From JAPUDS01 sp039812985 (GTDB lineage Bacteria; Patescibacteriota; Saccharimonadia; Saccharimonadales; Saccharimonadaceae), in assembly GCA_039812985.1 (NCBI GenBank), contig JBDHUL010000029.1, forward strand, positions 1-10,752: DNA of 10,752 bases. The letters are read 5' to 3'. The position numbers were made by a program, and so were the translations under genes. The notes under the pieces were generated by a model. That model saw nothing but the letters and a program-made list of their open reading frames with translations, was not told the origin of the DNA and did not search any database. Below are positions 1 to 5,507 of the stretch, piece after piece; position 1 is the stretch's first letter, and each line of letters opens with the position of its first letter.

Positions 1-76
1 TGGCAGGGGAGACAGGACTCGAACCTGCAACCAACGGTTTTGGAGACCGCTACTCTACCACTTGAGCTACTCCCCT
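1..76 (-). tRNA. tRNA-Trp (anticodon CCA)
   Basis: Read on the minus strand this folds as a complete 76-nt cloverleaf. It has a 7-bp acceptor stem (AGGGGAG with CTCCCCT), a D arm, and a 5-bp anticodon stem (GCGGT with ACCGT, one G-U). The seven-base anticodon loop CTCCAAA gives anticodon CCA. The T arm closes on TTCGAGT, the discriminator base is G, and the terminal CCA is encoded in the DNA (TGG at 1-3). It decodes UGG as tryptophan. In many bacteria tRNA-Trp lies just upstream of secE-nusG on the same strand. Here it is in the same neighbourhood but inverted and separated by three genes. Any terminator lies outside the window. Confidence 0.97.
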
Positions 77-97
77 ATAACGGCAAATGCCACACCT

Positions 98-125
98 AGT
101 ATACAAAATCGTGTATAATTGTCCT
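98..125 (-). promoter_or_regulatory. Putative promoter of tRNA-Trp
   Basis: On the minus strand TATACT (103-98) lies 16 nt downstream of AGGACA (125-120, four of six matches to the -35 consensus). Initiation would fall near base 91, leaving a short 5' leader before the tRNA. It overlaps the plus-strand -10 box at 114-119, so the two divergent promoters share DNA. This is a pattern match only. Confidence 0.4.
114..119 (+). promoter_or_regulatory. -10 box for the kinase-like gene (leaderless start)
   Basis: A perfect TATAAT, directly preceded by TG, ends 9 nt before the ATG at 129. No convincing -35 box is seen at 16-18 nt. Transcription would begin around 126, so the mRNA would have almost no leader, which matches the absence of a Shine-Dalgarno sequence. 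The box also argues against the upstream ATG at 87, which would lie outside the transcript. Confidence 0.5.
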
Positions 126-128
126 AGT

Positions 129-743
129 ATGCAAACAGCACAGGCTGCAAAACCACTATTGCTCGTGACTATTGGGCCACCAGGAACAGGAAAGAGCTAC
201 TTCGCACGGCGCTTTGCCGATATGTTTAAAGCCCCCCTGGTAAGTTTTGACGAAGTTCGCTACGAACTGTTTAACGACATATCGTTTTCGGACGACGAAA
301 ACATCATTGTCGCCCGAGTTGCCGGACTACAACTGCGAGAGCTGCTCAAAACAGGTAAGACCGTTGTTATTGACGGTGGTCACAACCCCAAAGTAAGCCG
401 TCTTGAGCTTGGCAAAGTCGCTAAAAACGCTGGCTACAACATACTGTACATATGGACACAAACAGACGAGAAAACCGCTCGCTCACGAAGCACAAAACGA
501 AGCAGCGGTCAGGACGACAGTCTCTTCAACCGCGCCCTCACCACCGAAGAATTTGAACGACACGCCAAAGTTTTCACCCCGCCGAGCGCCTATGAAAAAC
601 ACGTTGTTATCAGCGGTCGCCACAACTTTCCGTCGCAAGCACGAATAGTGCTGCGCAAGATGGTAGGGCCGCGCGAAGACACCTCGTATCCGACCGAACA
701 GCCAAAACCAAAGGGTCGCGACAAACGGCCGATTTCTCTGTAA
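129..743 (+). CDS. P-loop ATPase/kinase-like protein (AAA_33/zeta-toxin-like)
   Basis: A 204-residue protein with a clear Walker A loop, GPPGTGKS at residues 16-23, after a hydrophobic beta strand (LLLVTI). An acidic DE pair at 41-42 (LVSFDEVR) and the TVVIDGG strand at 78-84 follow the layout of small P-loop kinases. These (AAA_33, zeta-toxin-like) phosphorylate small molecules or nucleic acid ends. Arg residues around 118-124 may form the lid. The C-terminal 25 residues are polar, rich in Pro and Lys, and probably disordered. The substrate cannot be read from the sequence. The start at 129 is preferred over the in-frame ATG at 87 because a TATAAT box lies between them. Only 3 nt separate it from the next gene, suggesting cotranscription. 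The fold is fairly sure; the function is open. Confidence 0.82.
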   Translation: MQTAQAAKPLLLVTIGPPGTGKSYFARRFADMFKAPLVSFDEVRYELFNDISFSDDENIIVARVAGLQLRELLKTGKTVVIDGGHNPKVSRLELGKVAKNAGYNILYIWTQTDEKTARSRSTKRSSGQDDSLFNRALTTEEFERHAKVFTPPSAYEKHVVISGRHNFPSQARIVLRKMVGPREDTSYPTEQPKPKGRDKRPISL

Positions 744-746
744 TCC

Positions 747-1448
747 GTGGCTGACTACCTGGAGGATGCCGAATTTGGCCGCATACAGCTACGGCGCAAT
801 GCTCACGCACGCTACGTCAGACTGCGCATGAGCGAAGACGGTCAGCTTGCCGTGACATTACCGCGGTTCGCTGCGCTACGGCACGCTAGAGAACTGATTG
901 AAACGTCTCGCCCGAGTATCCGCCAATGGCTCATCAAGCATCAACAGCATGCCAGAGTATTGCATGACGGAGATCGGATAGGCCAGTCACACACACTTCG
1001 GTTTATCGCAACGCAAGATCGTTCGATCGTTGTCAAACACGATGGTCTAGTTATTGCCGTGCATCATCCGCTAACCATGTTTCATACTGACCCCGCAGTA
1101 CAAAAGGCACTCAGACCAGCCCTGCAAAAAGCCCTGCAAAAAGAAGCCCGCGCATATCTCCCACGACGTTTGCGGCACCTTGCCGACACGTATGGTTTCG
1201 CATATGAACGTGTGCGATTTGGCACTCAAAAAGGTCGCTGGGGAAGCTGCTCAAGCCGAGGCACAGTGTCGCTCAATGTTGGCCTCATGTTTCTTAACCC
1301 AGAGTTGATCGACTATGTACTGGTGCATGAACTGTGCCACACAAGACAGATGAACCACTCGCCCCAGTTTTGGTCGCTCGTCGAAACCTGCCTACCAGAC
1401 TATAAGGTACGGCGAAAACGTTTAAAAACCGAACAGCCGAACATCTAG
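747..1448 (+). CDS. YgjP/DUF45-family zinc metalloprotease-like protein
   Basis: A 233-residue protein with the two signatures of the YgjP-like family (DUF45, SprT/M48-like). These are RWGSCSS at residues 164-170 and the zinc motif HELCH at 194-198, followed by NHSPQFW at 203-209, whose His204 is the likely third ligand. The N-terminal half, with basic residues and then LAVTLPRF, matches the beta-rich N-terminal region of the family, so the protein looks full length. No signal peptide or membrane segment is seen, so it is probably cytoplasmic. The substrate of the family is poorly known. The start is a GTG 3 nt after the upstream stop, with no Shine-Dalgarno sequence. Translation coupled to the kinase-like gene is the simplest explanation. 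The nearby ATG at 766 is out of frame. Confidence 0.88.
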   Translation: MADYLEDAEFGRIQLRRNAHARYVRLRMSEDGQLAVTLPRFAALRHARELIETSRPSIRQWLIKHQQHARVLHDGDRIGQSHTLRFIATQDRSIVVKHDGLVIAVHHPLTMFHTDPAVQKALRPALQKALQKEARAYLPRRLRHLADTYGFAYERVRFGTQKGRWGSCSSRGTVSLNVGLMFLNPELIDYVLVHELCHTRQMNHSPQFWSLVETCLPDYKVRRKRLKTEQPNI

Positions 1449-1466
1449 CCAAAAAGCTAGTGCTTG

Positions 1467-1475
1467 TGGCATAAT
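1467..1475 (+). promoter_or_regulatory. Extended -10 promoter for the histidine kinase
   Basis: TGG followed by CATAAT (-10 at 1470-1475) ends 10 nt before the ATG at 1486. No good -35 box is visible, which is tolerated by extended -10 promoters. Initiation near 1482 would give a leader of 3-4 nt, so this gene also appears leaderless. No Shine-Dalgarno sequence is present. Confidence 0.42.
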
Positions 1476-1485
1476 TGGGTGAAAC

Positions 1486-2781
1486 ATGAGGGAAAAATAT
1501 TTGTTTCGGCGGGGAAATGCCCCTTTGCGATTCGCTGGTCTCCTGGGGTGGTCGGCTATATCCCTGCTTGTACCGCTGACGCTCTATCTCGTCCTTGTCT
1601 CTGACGTCAATGCACTCCTCTTGCTCGGCTGGCTAGGACTCGCCCTTGTTGCTGTTGCCTATGCTCTTGTCCTTGAACTTGCGTCGCATCGCACCACTAC
1701 CGAACTGCAGCAGGCCAAAGAACATCACGCTTCCGAACGAGGACAACTCGTGACAATACTTAACAGCATGAGCGTCGGAATTATGAGCGTGAGTAAAAAG
1801 GGAACCGTCCACCTATATAACGCCGCCCTCTTGTCGCTACTCGATACCAATGAAAGCATATCTGGTAAGGACGTGTCAGAACTATTTCATCTATTCCGTT
1901 ATCCCACCAATGAACCAGTTGACCCGATGCAGCTGGTCCAAAAAACCTACATGACGAGGTACGAAGATATCGTCATGCGGTACAATGACGACGAAGAGGT
2001 ACGGCTAGGTATCACCATAAACCCAGTCAACGGACCACATAGCGCACTGCGAGGCTATATTTTCATCGTCGAAGACATCACCAACAGCAAAAGCCTTGAA
2101 GAAGAACGCGACGAGTTTGTATCCGTTATCAGTCATGAGCTGCGCACACCGCTAACCGTCGCTGAAGGTTCGATAAGCAATGCCCAGCTTCTCCTGGAGC
2201 GTGGTGCGAATAGCACGCTGCTGAAACGTCCCTTTGACGAAGCACACAAACAAATACTATTCCTTGCAAATATGGTCAATAACCTTGGTACATTGTCGCG
2301 GGCTGAACGTGGGATCGGGGACGCGCTTGAACCGATCGATATTGATGCCCTCGCCGCTGAGCTTCATGGCAAATATGACCCTCGTGCAAAGGAACGCGCA
2401 CTACATTTTAACCTCGATCTCGTCGGGCATATTGGAAGCGTCAACACAAGCCGCTTATACCTCGAAGAAATCCTTCAGAACCTTATCACTAACTCTATAA
2501 AGTACACTCAAAAGGGGTCAGTGACCCTACACATACGTAGAACGGGCAGCGGTATATACTTTGCCGTCAAAGACACGGGGATAGGTATAAGCAAAATTGA
2601 CCAAAAGCGTGTGTTTGAAAAATTTTATCGTTCCGAAGACTACCGTACTCGAGAAACCTCTGGGACGGGACTCGGTCTGTACGTCGTGCAAAAACTCGCC
2701 AAAAAGCTGGGTGTCAACATTGATATTCAATCGCGGCTCAACCACGGTTCAACCTTCTCGTTCACGCTCCCATTGAAATAA
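1486..2781 (+). CDS. Membrane sensor histidine kinase (PAS-HisKA-HATPase), orphan
   Basis: A 431-residue sensor kinase. Two hydrophobic segments (about residues 17-38 and 43-65) with only a short turn between them anchor the N-terminus, leaving almost no external sensor domain. A PAS-like domain at about 88-198 ends in IFIVEDIT and probably senses an intracellular cue. The dimerisation domain carries the phospho-acceptor His217 in the H-box SHELRTP. The ATP-binding domain shows the N-box (QNLITNSIKY, 331-340), G1 (DTGIG, 363-367), F-box (FEKFY) and G2 (GTGLGL, 393-398). All catalytic motifs are intact, so it should autophosphorylate. No response regulator is next to it, so its partner must be encoded elsewhere. 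It seems to have its own promoter, separating it from the metalloprotease gene. Confidence 0.93.
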   Translation: MREKYLFRRGNAPLRFAGLLGWSAISLLVPLTLYLVLVSDVNALLLLGWLGLALVAVAYALVLELASHRTTTELQQAKEHHASERGQLVTILNSMSVGIMSVSKKGTVHLYNAALLSLLDTNESISGKDVSELFHLFRYPTNEPVDPMQLVQKTYMTRYEDIVMRYNDDEEVRLGITINPVNGPHSALRGYIFIVEDITNSKSLEEERDEFVSVISHELRTPLTVAEGSISNAQLLLERGANSTLLKRPFDEAHKQILFLANMVNNLGTLSRAERGIGDALEPIDIDALAAELHGKYDPRAKERALHFNLDLVGHIGSVNTSRLYLEEILQNLITNSIKYTQKGSVTLHIRRTGSGIYFAVKDTGIGISKIDQKRVFEKFYRSEDYRTRETSGTGLGLYVVQKLAKKLGVNIDIQSRLNHGSTFSFTLPLK

Positions 2782-2796
2782 TCTTTGCCATACTAC

Positions 2797-2825
2797 TTGC
2801 GGCTGTTGACGTATTTTGCTACTAT
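2797..2825 (+). promoter_or_regulatory. Promoter of the secE-nusG unit
   Basis: TTGCGG (2797-2802), a 17-nt spacer, then TACTAT (2820-2825) preceded by TGC as an extended -10. The layout is nearly the same as the rplK promoter at 4201-4229 (TTGCGT, 17 nt, TGC-TACACT). That similarity between two translation-gene promoters supports the call. Initiation is expected near 2832, just before the hairpin at 2836-2852. Confidence 0.5.
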
Positions 2826-2835
2826 TGACTTGACA

Positions 2836-2861
2836 GGCTGTCTAGGACAGTCTTTTTATTT
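2836..2861 (+). terminator. Hairpin with U-tract: terminator or secE leader attenuator
   Basis: GGCTGTC (2836-2842) pairs with GACAGTC (2846-2852) around a TAG loop. This gives seven base pairs including one G-U, followed directly by TTTTTATTT. This is the form of a rho-independent terminator. It could end the histidine kinase transcript 55 nt past its stop. It also lies between the predicted secE promoter and the secE start, so it could act as an attenuator at the very 5' end of that mRNA. Stem strength is modest. Confidence 0.5.
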
Positions 2862-2875
2862 GGAGACATAATGCC

Positions 2876-2883
2876 AAGGGAGG
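2876..2883 (+). promoter_or_regulatory. Shine-Dalgarno sequence that sets the secE GTG start
   Basis: AAGGGAGG lies 6 nt before the GTG at 2890, an optimal spacing. It selects GTG 2890 over the out-of-frame ATG at 2871. Confidence 0.7.
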
Positions 2884-2889
2884 CGACAG

Positions 2890-3237
2890 GTGGCAGTGCA
2901 CAGGTACAAAGCAGGCGAGTCGGCGGAAGAAAAGACCGCAAAAACGGTCGCCGCAAAAACGGTTAAAAAGCCCGCGAAAGCAACTAAACCCACAGCGGCA
3001 TCGTCAAAGAAATCTAAAAAACAACGGCAATCCGGAAAATTTTTTGCCCCGCTTCGCCGCATCGGAGTCTACTTTGTCGGTTCTTGGCGAGAACTGCGCC
3101 AAGTTCGTTGGCCAAATCGTAAACAGACATGGGCGATGACGCTGGCAGTAATACTGTTCTCACTCCTGCTCGGGTTGGTAATTTTCCTTCTCGATGCCGG
3201 TTTTACGTTGCTGTTTAAAAAATTTATATTTAGCTAA
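2890..3237 (+). CDS. secE: Preprotein translocase subunit SecE
   Basis: SecE is the small clamp subunit of the SecYEG protein-conducting channel in the inner membrane. The core lies in the C-terminal half of this 115-residue protein. The family motif WRELRQVRWPNRKQ (66-79), an amphipathic cytoplasmic segment, is followed by one membrane helix at about 82-108. Residues 1-50 form an extra tail rich in Lys, Ala and Thr (for example AKTVAAKTVKKPAKATKPT). Single-helix bacterial SecE is often only 60-80 residues long, so this tail is a notable addition, likely disordered and cytoplasmic. The start is GTG, supported by a strong Shine-Dalgarno sequence. nusG follows 37 nt later on the same strand, the usual bacterial pairing, so the two are very likely cotranscribed. 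Confidence 0.94.
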   Translation: MAVHRYKAGESAEEKTAKTVAAKTVKKPAKATKPTAASSKKSKKQRQSGKFFAPLRRIGVYFVGSWRELRQVRWPNRKQTWAMTLAVILFSLLLGLVIFLLDAGFTLLFKKFIFS

Positions 3238-3274
3238 ATCCTAAGAAGATTGTTCAGAAAGGAATACTTCACGC

Positions 3275-3823
3275 ATGTCACAGAAAAAACGCTACGATTC
3301 AACTCGACAGTGGTACGCCGTTCACACCTATAGCGGCTATGAAGAAAAAGTCGCTGAAAGTATACAGCAGCGCGTCGAGTCAGTCGATATGGCCGACAAG
3401 ATTTTTGCTGTTTTGGTACCAAAAGAAAAAATGATCGAGATAAAAAACGGCAAGCGTAAAGTCGTTGAGAAAAAGATTTTCCAAGGATACGTACTGGTTG
3501 ATATGAAAATGACCGAAGACGCCTGGTATATCGTCCGCAACACACCTGGGGTAACTGGATTTGTCGGTACCGGTACCGACCCGTCGCCTATGTCAGACGA
3601 CGAGATAAAGAAGATCAAGAAACGTATGGGGGTCGAAGAGCCGAAACATCACATTGACTTTGCAGTCGGAGAAGTCGTCAATATCACCGATGGGCCGTTC
3701 AAAGGCTTTGACGGAGCCGTCAGTGAGATAGACACTCAAAAAGGAAAACTCAAGGTCATGGTGAGTATGTTTGGCCGCGAAACACCGGTCGAGCTCGATG
3801 CTCTACAAGTGAAAAAAGTATAG
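3275..3823 (+). CDS. nusG: Transcription termination/antitermination factor NusG
   Basis: NusG binds the clamp of RNA polymerase and influences pausing, Rho-dependent termination and transcription-translation coupling. This 182-residue protein has the NGN domain at about residues 11-115, with WYAVHTYSGYEEKV at 13-26, IFQGYVLVDM at 68-77, and the RNTPGVTGFVG stretch at 88-98. The C-terminal KOW domain is at about 128-182 (VGEVVNITDGPFKGFDGAVSEID and then FGRETPVELD). Length and domain order are standard, with no inserted domain II. An AGAAAGGA element 11 nt upstream serves as the ribosome binding site. It sits in the expected place after secE. rplK does not follow directly: a 110-aa unknown gene and a new promoter come between. 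Confidence 0.97.
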   Translation: MSQKKRYDSTRQWYAVHTYSGYEEKVAESIQQRVESVDMADKIFAVLVPKEKMIEIKNGKRKVVEKKIFQGYVLVDMKMTEDAWYIVRNTPGVTGFVGTGTDPSPMSDDEIKKIKKRMGVEEPKHHIDFAVGEVVNITDGPFKGFDGAVSEIDTQKGKLKVMVSMFGRETPVELDALQVKKV

Positions 3824-3836
3824 CGACGTAACGGGT

Positions 3837-3845
3837 AGAGGAGGT
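3837..3845 (+). promoter_or_regulatory. Strong Shine-Dalgarno sequence of the 110-aa gene
   Basis: AGAGGAGGT ends 4 nt before the ATG at 3850 and is among the strongest ribosome binding sites in the window. It is the main reason to accept the unrecognised frame downstream of nusG as a translated gene. Confidence 0.7.
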
Positions 3846-3849
3846 TACT

Positions 3850-4182
3850 ATGTCAGATGGTGTTGAACGCGCTTTTCAACCAAACCAGCTCGGATCTAAC
3901 GAATGTGCTCAAAAACTTCTCACCAAGATTGGCGGCCTAGCCACTAGTGGATTATCAAAGACATTTGTATGCGGAGTAGCTGACTGTCCAGCGCAGATTA
4001 CCATAATGCCAGGTGGCGACACACTGTTTGAAAACGGCCAGTCCTGCGTCCGTAAACCAGGCAGTCCCTCAGGGCCAAGTACCATAGATACAACGGCCTA
4101 CCTAAGCGGTGCCTATGATGCCTCATGGCACGGCGATCCGCTCAATGACCTCGCGCTTGATCCTCGTCGCGGCAATACCTGA
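3850..4182 (+). CDS. Unknown 110-aa protein cotranscribed with nusG
   Basis: I do not recognise this 110-residue protein. It starts 26 nt after nusG on the same strand and has a strong Shine-Dalgarno sequence, so it is probably real and expressed with secE-nusG. It has no membrane segment or signal peptide. Four cysteines (19, 41, 46, 66) include a CGVADC pair in which two Cys are separated by four residues. Metal binding is imaginable, but no standard zinc motif is present. The second half is rich in Gly, Ser, Pro and Asp and ends in the charged tail DPRRGNT, suggesting partial disorder. It is the only gene here that ends in TGA. An unrelated accessory protein inserted between nusG and rplK is the most cautious reading. 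Confidence 0.65.
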   Translation: MSDGVERAFQPNQLGSNECAQKLLTKIGGLATSGLSKTFVCGVADCPAQITIMPGGDTLFENGQSCVRKPGSPSGPSTIDTTAYLSGAYDASWHGDPLNDLALDPRRGNT

Positions 4183-4200
4183 CCCGCCTCGTTAAGCCAC

Positions 4201-4229
4201 TTGCGTTTCGGTGTCATTTTTGCTACACT
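4201..4229 (+). promoter_or_regulatory. Promoter of rplK
   Basis: TTGCGT (4201-4206), a 17-nt spacer, then TACACT (4224-4229) preceded by TGC as an extended -10. It matches the secE promoter in both boxes and spacing. Initiation near 4236 would give an rplK leader of about 85 nt. The promoter shows that rplK can be transcribed independently of secE-nusG. Confidence 0.5.
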
Positions 4230-4253
4230 GTACCACTGTTACACACGGTGCCT

Positions 4254-4282
4254 GGTTATGGAATGCTTCTCAACTCCATACC
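4254..4282 (+). promoter_or_regulatory. Imperfect hairpin in the rplK leader
   Basis: GGTTATGGA (4254-4262) pairs with TCCATACC (4275-4282) around a 12-nt loop with a single bulged T. It lies inside the predicted 5' leader of rplK. In many bacteria ribosomal protein L1 represses the L11-L1 mRNA by binding a leader structure, so a regulatory role is possible. I cannot match it to the known L1 site. Confidence 0.25.
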
Positions 4283-4320
4283 CTTACAATCTCATTTCAT
4301 AATTTCGGAGAATTTTTTAT

Positions 4321-4746
4321 ATGGCAAAGAAAATCATCGGCAATATCAAATTTCGTGTCCCAGGCGGCAAAGCCACCGCTGGCCCGCCTGTTGGTTCCAC
4401 GCTTGGGCAGTGGGGATTGAATATGATGGATTTCATCAATCCATTTAACGAAGCTACTCAGAAGTATCAGGGCCGCGATGTTATTGTTCACCTCCAGGTA
4501 TTTGAAGACCGCACGTTTACCTGGACGTGTCTTGGTGAGCCAGTTGACGAACTCATCAAACAAAAAATCGGCCTTAAAGCCGGTTCTGGCAAGCCCCACA
4601 CTGACAAAGTTGGCAAAATTAGCAACCAACAACTTGGTGAAATAGCCGAAATCAAAATGGAACAACTCAATGCCAACGACCTGGAAGCCGCTAAAAAAAT
4701 CATTGCCGGCACTGCTCGCAGTATGGGTGTTACGGTAGAAGGGTAA
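4321..4746 (+). CDS. rplK: 50S ribosomal protein L11
   Basis: L11 binds 23S rRNA at the GTPase-associated centre, where it helps translation factors act and where thiostrepton binds. This 141-residue protein has the standard length. The N-terminal domain shows the proline-containing linker and loop AGPPVGSTLGQWGLN (20-34). The C-terminal rRNA-binding domain carries GSGKPHTDKVGKIS (88-101) and ends in IIAGTARSMGVTVEG, the usual L11 finish. The ribosome binding site CGGAG lies 10 nt upstream of the ATG. Unusually, rplA does not follow. A 68-aa unknown gene and a tsaC-like gene come next, and rplA lies 2 kb away past a gene on the opposite strand. Confidence 0.97.
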   Translation: MAKKIIGNIKFRVPGGKATAGPPVGSTLGQWGLNMMDFINPFNEATQKYQGRDVIVHLQVFEDRTFTWTCLGEPVDELIKQKIGLKAGSGKPHTDKVGKISNQQLGEIAEIKMEQLNANDLEAAKKIIAGTARSMGVTVEG

Positions 4747-4754
4747 ACGACCCC

Positions 4755-4961
4755 ATGGCACACCTCTCGGGCGAGGAAGAAAACAATACATTTCCCAACC
4801 GACCCGAAGATCCTTACAAATCTACTTCAACAGAAGATCTTATTGAGTTTGGCAACATACTTCTCAGCCATGGAGAGTTTACTCCAGAAGTAGCGCTCAT
4901 CCTCAAAGAACTTGAGAAACGACAAAGACAGTCGAAGCCTGACGGCAATGATGTACTATAG
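4755..4961 (+). CDS. Unknown 68-aa acidic protein downstream of rplK
   Basis: A small frame that starts 8 nt after the rplK stop and ends 6 nt before the tsaC start, exactly filling the gap. That fit argues that it is a real gene in the same transcription unit. The protein has a polar N-terminus (GEEENNTFPNRPEDP, residues 6-20). A predicted helical stretch follows at about 26-58 (EDLIEFGNILLSHGEFTPEVALILKEL), with regularly spaced hydrophobic residues, then a basic KRQRQSK and an acidic end. No membrane segment or catalytic motif is visible and I recognise no family. A weak GAAGGG element 11 nt upstream could be its ribosome binding site. The helical part may bind a partner, but nothing identifies one. 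Confidence 0.6.
   Translation: MAHLSGEEENNTFPNRPEDPYKSTSTEDLIEFGNILLSHGEFTPEVALILKELEKRQRQSKPDGNDVL
4952..4959 (+). promoter_or_regulatory. Candidate -10 box for the tsaC-like gene
   Basis: TACTAT (4954-4959), directly preceded by TG, ends 8 nt before the tsaC ATG. It runs up to the first base of the stop codon of the 68-aa gene. The same hexamer lies 9 nt before the tsaD start. No Shine-Dalgarno sequence precedes tsaC, so a leaderless transcript is possible. Readthrough from rplK is the alternative. Confidence 0.3.
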
Positions 4962-4967
4962 GCCAGT

Positions 4968-5507
4968 ATGGTAGGACACGACAGCCTTGTTGCCAATCTC
5001 CGCTCGGGTGCGGTTGTTGTCCTCCGCACCGAAACACTGTACGGTATTTTAGCCCGCGCTGGGGACAAGGAAACAGTCGAGCGTATTTACGCCCTCAAAG
5101 GCCGCACCGCCACCAAACCGTTTATTGTGCTTATCTCTCGCCCGGAGCAAGCCTATGACAACGCCAATCTCCTCGAGCAGTACGCCGCTCTGTACAGTGA
5201 CTACCCAACGAGCATTATCATTGAGGCTCCGTCAGCGCCTGACTACCTGAGGCGTGGCGGCACGAACCTCGCGTACAGACTCGAAACGAACGGCTTACTT
5301 CACGATATCATCGAACGCACTGGGCCGTTGGTGGCTCCGTCGGCTAACCCCGAAGGTCAACCACCAGCCAAAACCGTTGCCGAAGCGCGGGCGTATTTTG
5401 GCGATGCCATCGATCTATACATTGACGGCGGAACCGTTCCCGCCCACGTTCAAGCGTCGCGTATTATGCGCGTCAACCAAGATGGAACAGTCGAGCGGCT
5501 TCGCTAA
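4968..5507 (+). CDS. tsaC: TsaC/Sua5/YrdC-like threonylcarbamoyl-AMP synthase
   Basis: This family makes threonylcarbamoyl-AMP from threonine, bicarbonate and ATP, the first step of the t6A37 modification of ANN-decoding tRNAs. The 179-residue protein is one YrdC domain. It has TETLYG (21-26), the KxRxxxKP signature as KGRTATKP (44-51), and APSANPEGQPP (123-133). The C-terminal Sua5 domain is absent, so the architecture is TsaC-like. Some positions are divergent: the Pro usual before TDT/TET is Arg20, and the late Ser-Thr-Val region reads QASRIMRV (162-169). Activity is likely but not assured. The next gene, tsaD, acts later in the same pathway and lies tail-to-tail with a 4-nt overlap. The start has no Shine-Dalgarno sequence. 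Confidence 0.85.
   Translation: MVGHDSLVANLRSGAVVVLRTETLYGILARAGDKETVERIYALKGRTATKPFIVLISRPEQAYDNANLLEQYAALYSDYPTSIIIEAPSAPDYLRRGGTNLAYRLETNGLLHDIIERTGPLVAPSANPEGQPPAKTVAEARAYFGDAIDLYIDGGTVPAHVQASRIMRVNQDGTVERLR

Noticed and set aside
87..128. Upstream ATG at 87 adding 14 residues to the kinase-like protein
   Set aside because: A perfect TATAAT lies at 114-119 inside this segment, and the protein begins naturally at 129 just before the first beta strand.
1445..1460. CTAGC/GCTAG hairpin after the metalloprotease gene as a terminator
   Set aside because: The stem is only 5 bp and no U-tract follows, so it cannot be called a terminator.
2830..2859. TTGACA at 2830-2835 as the -35 box of the secE promoter
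   Set aside because: The -35 match is perfect, but at 17-18 nt only TTTTTA or TTTTAT is found, which lacks the key A at position 2 of the -10. The hairpin would also fall in the spacer. It remains a weak alternative.
4297..4791. 164-codon open frame on the minus strand
   Set aside because: It lies antisense across rplK, whose protein is unmistakable. No ribosome binding site or recognisable domain supports it.
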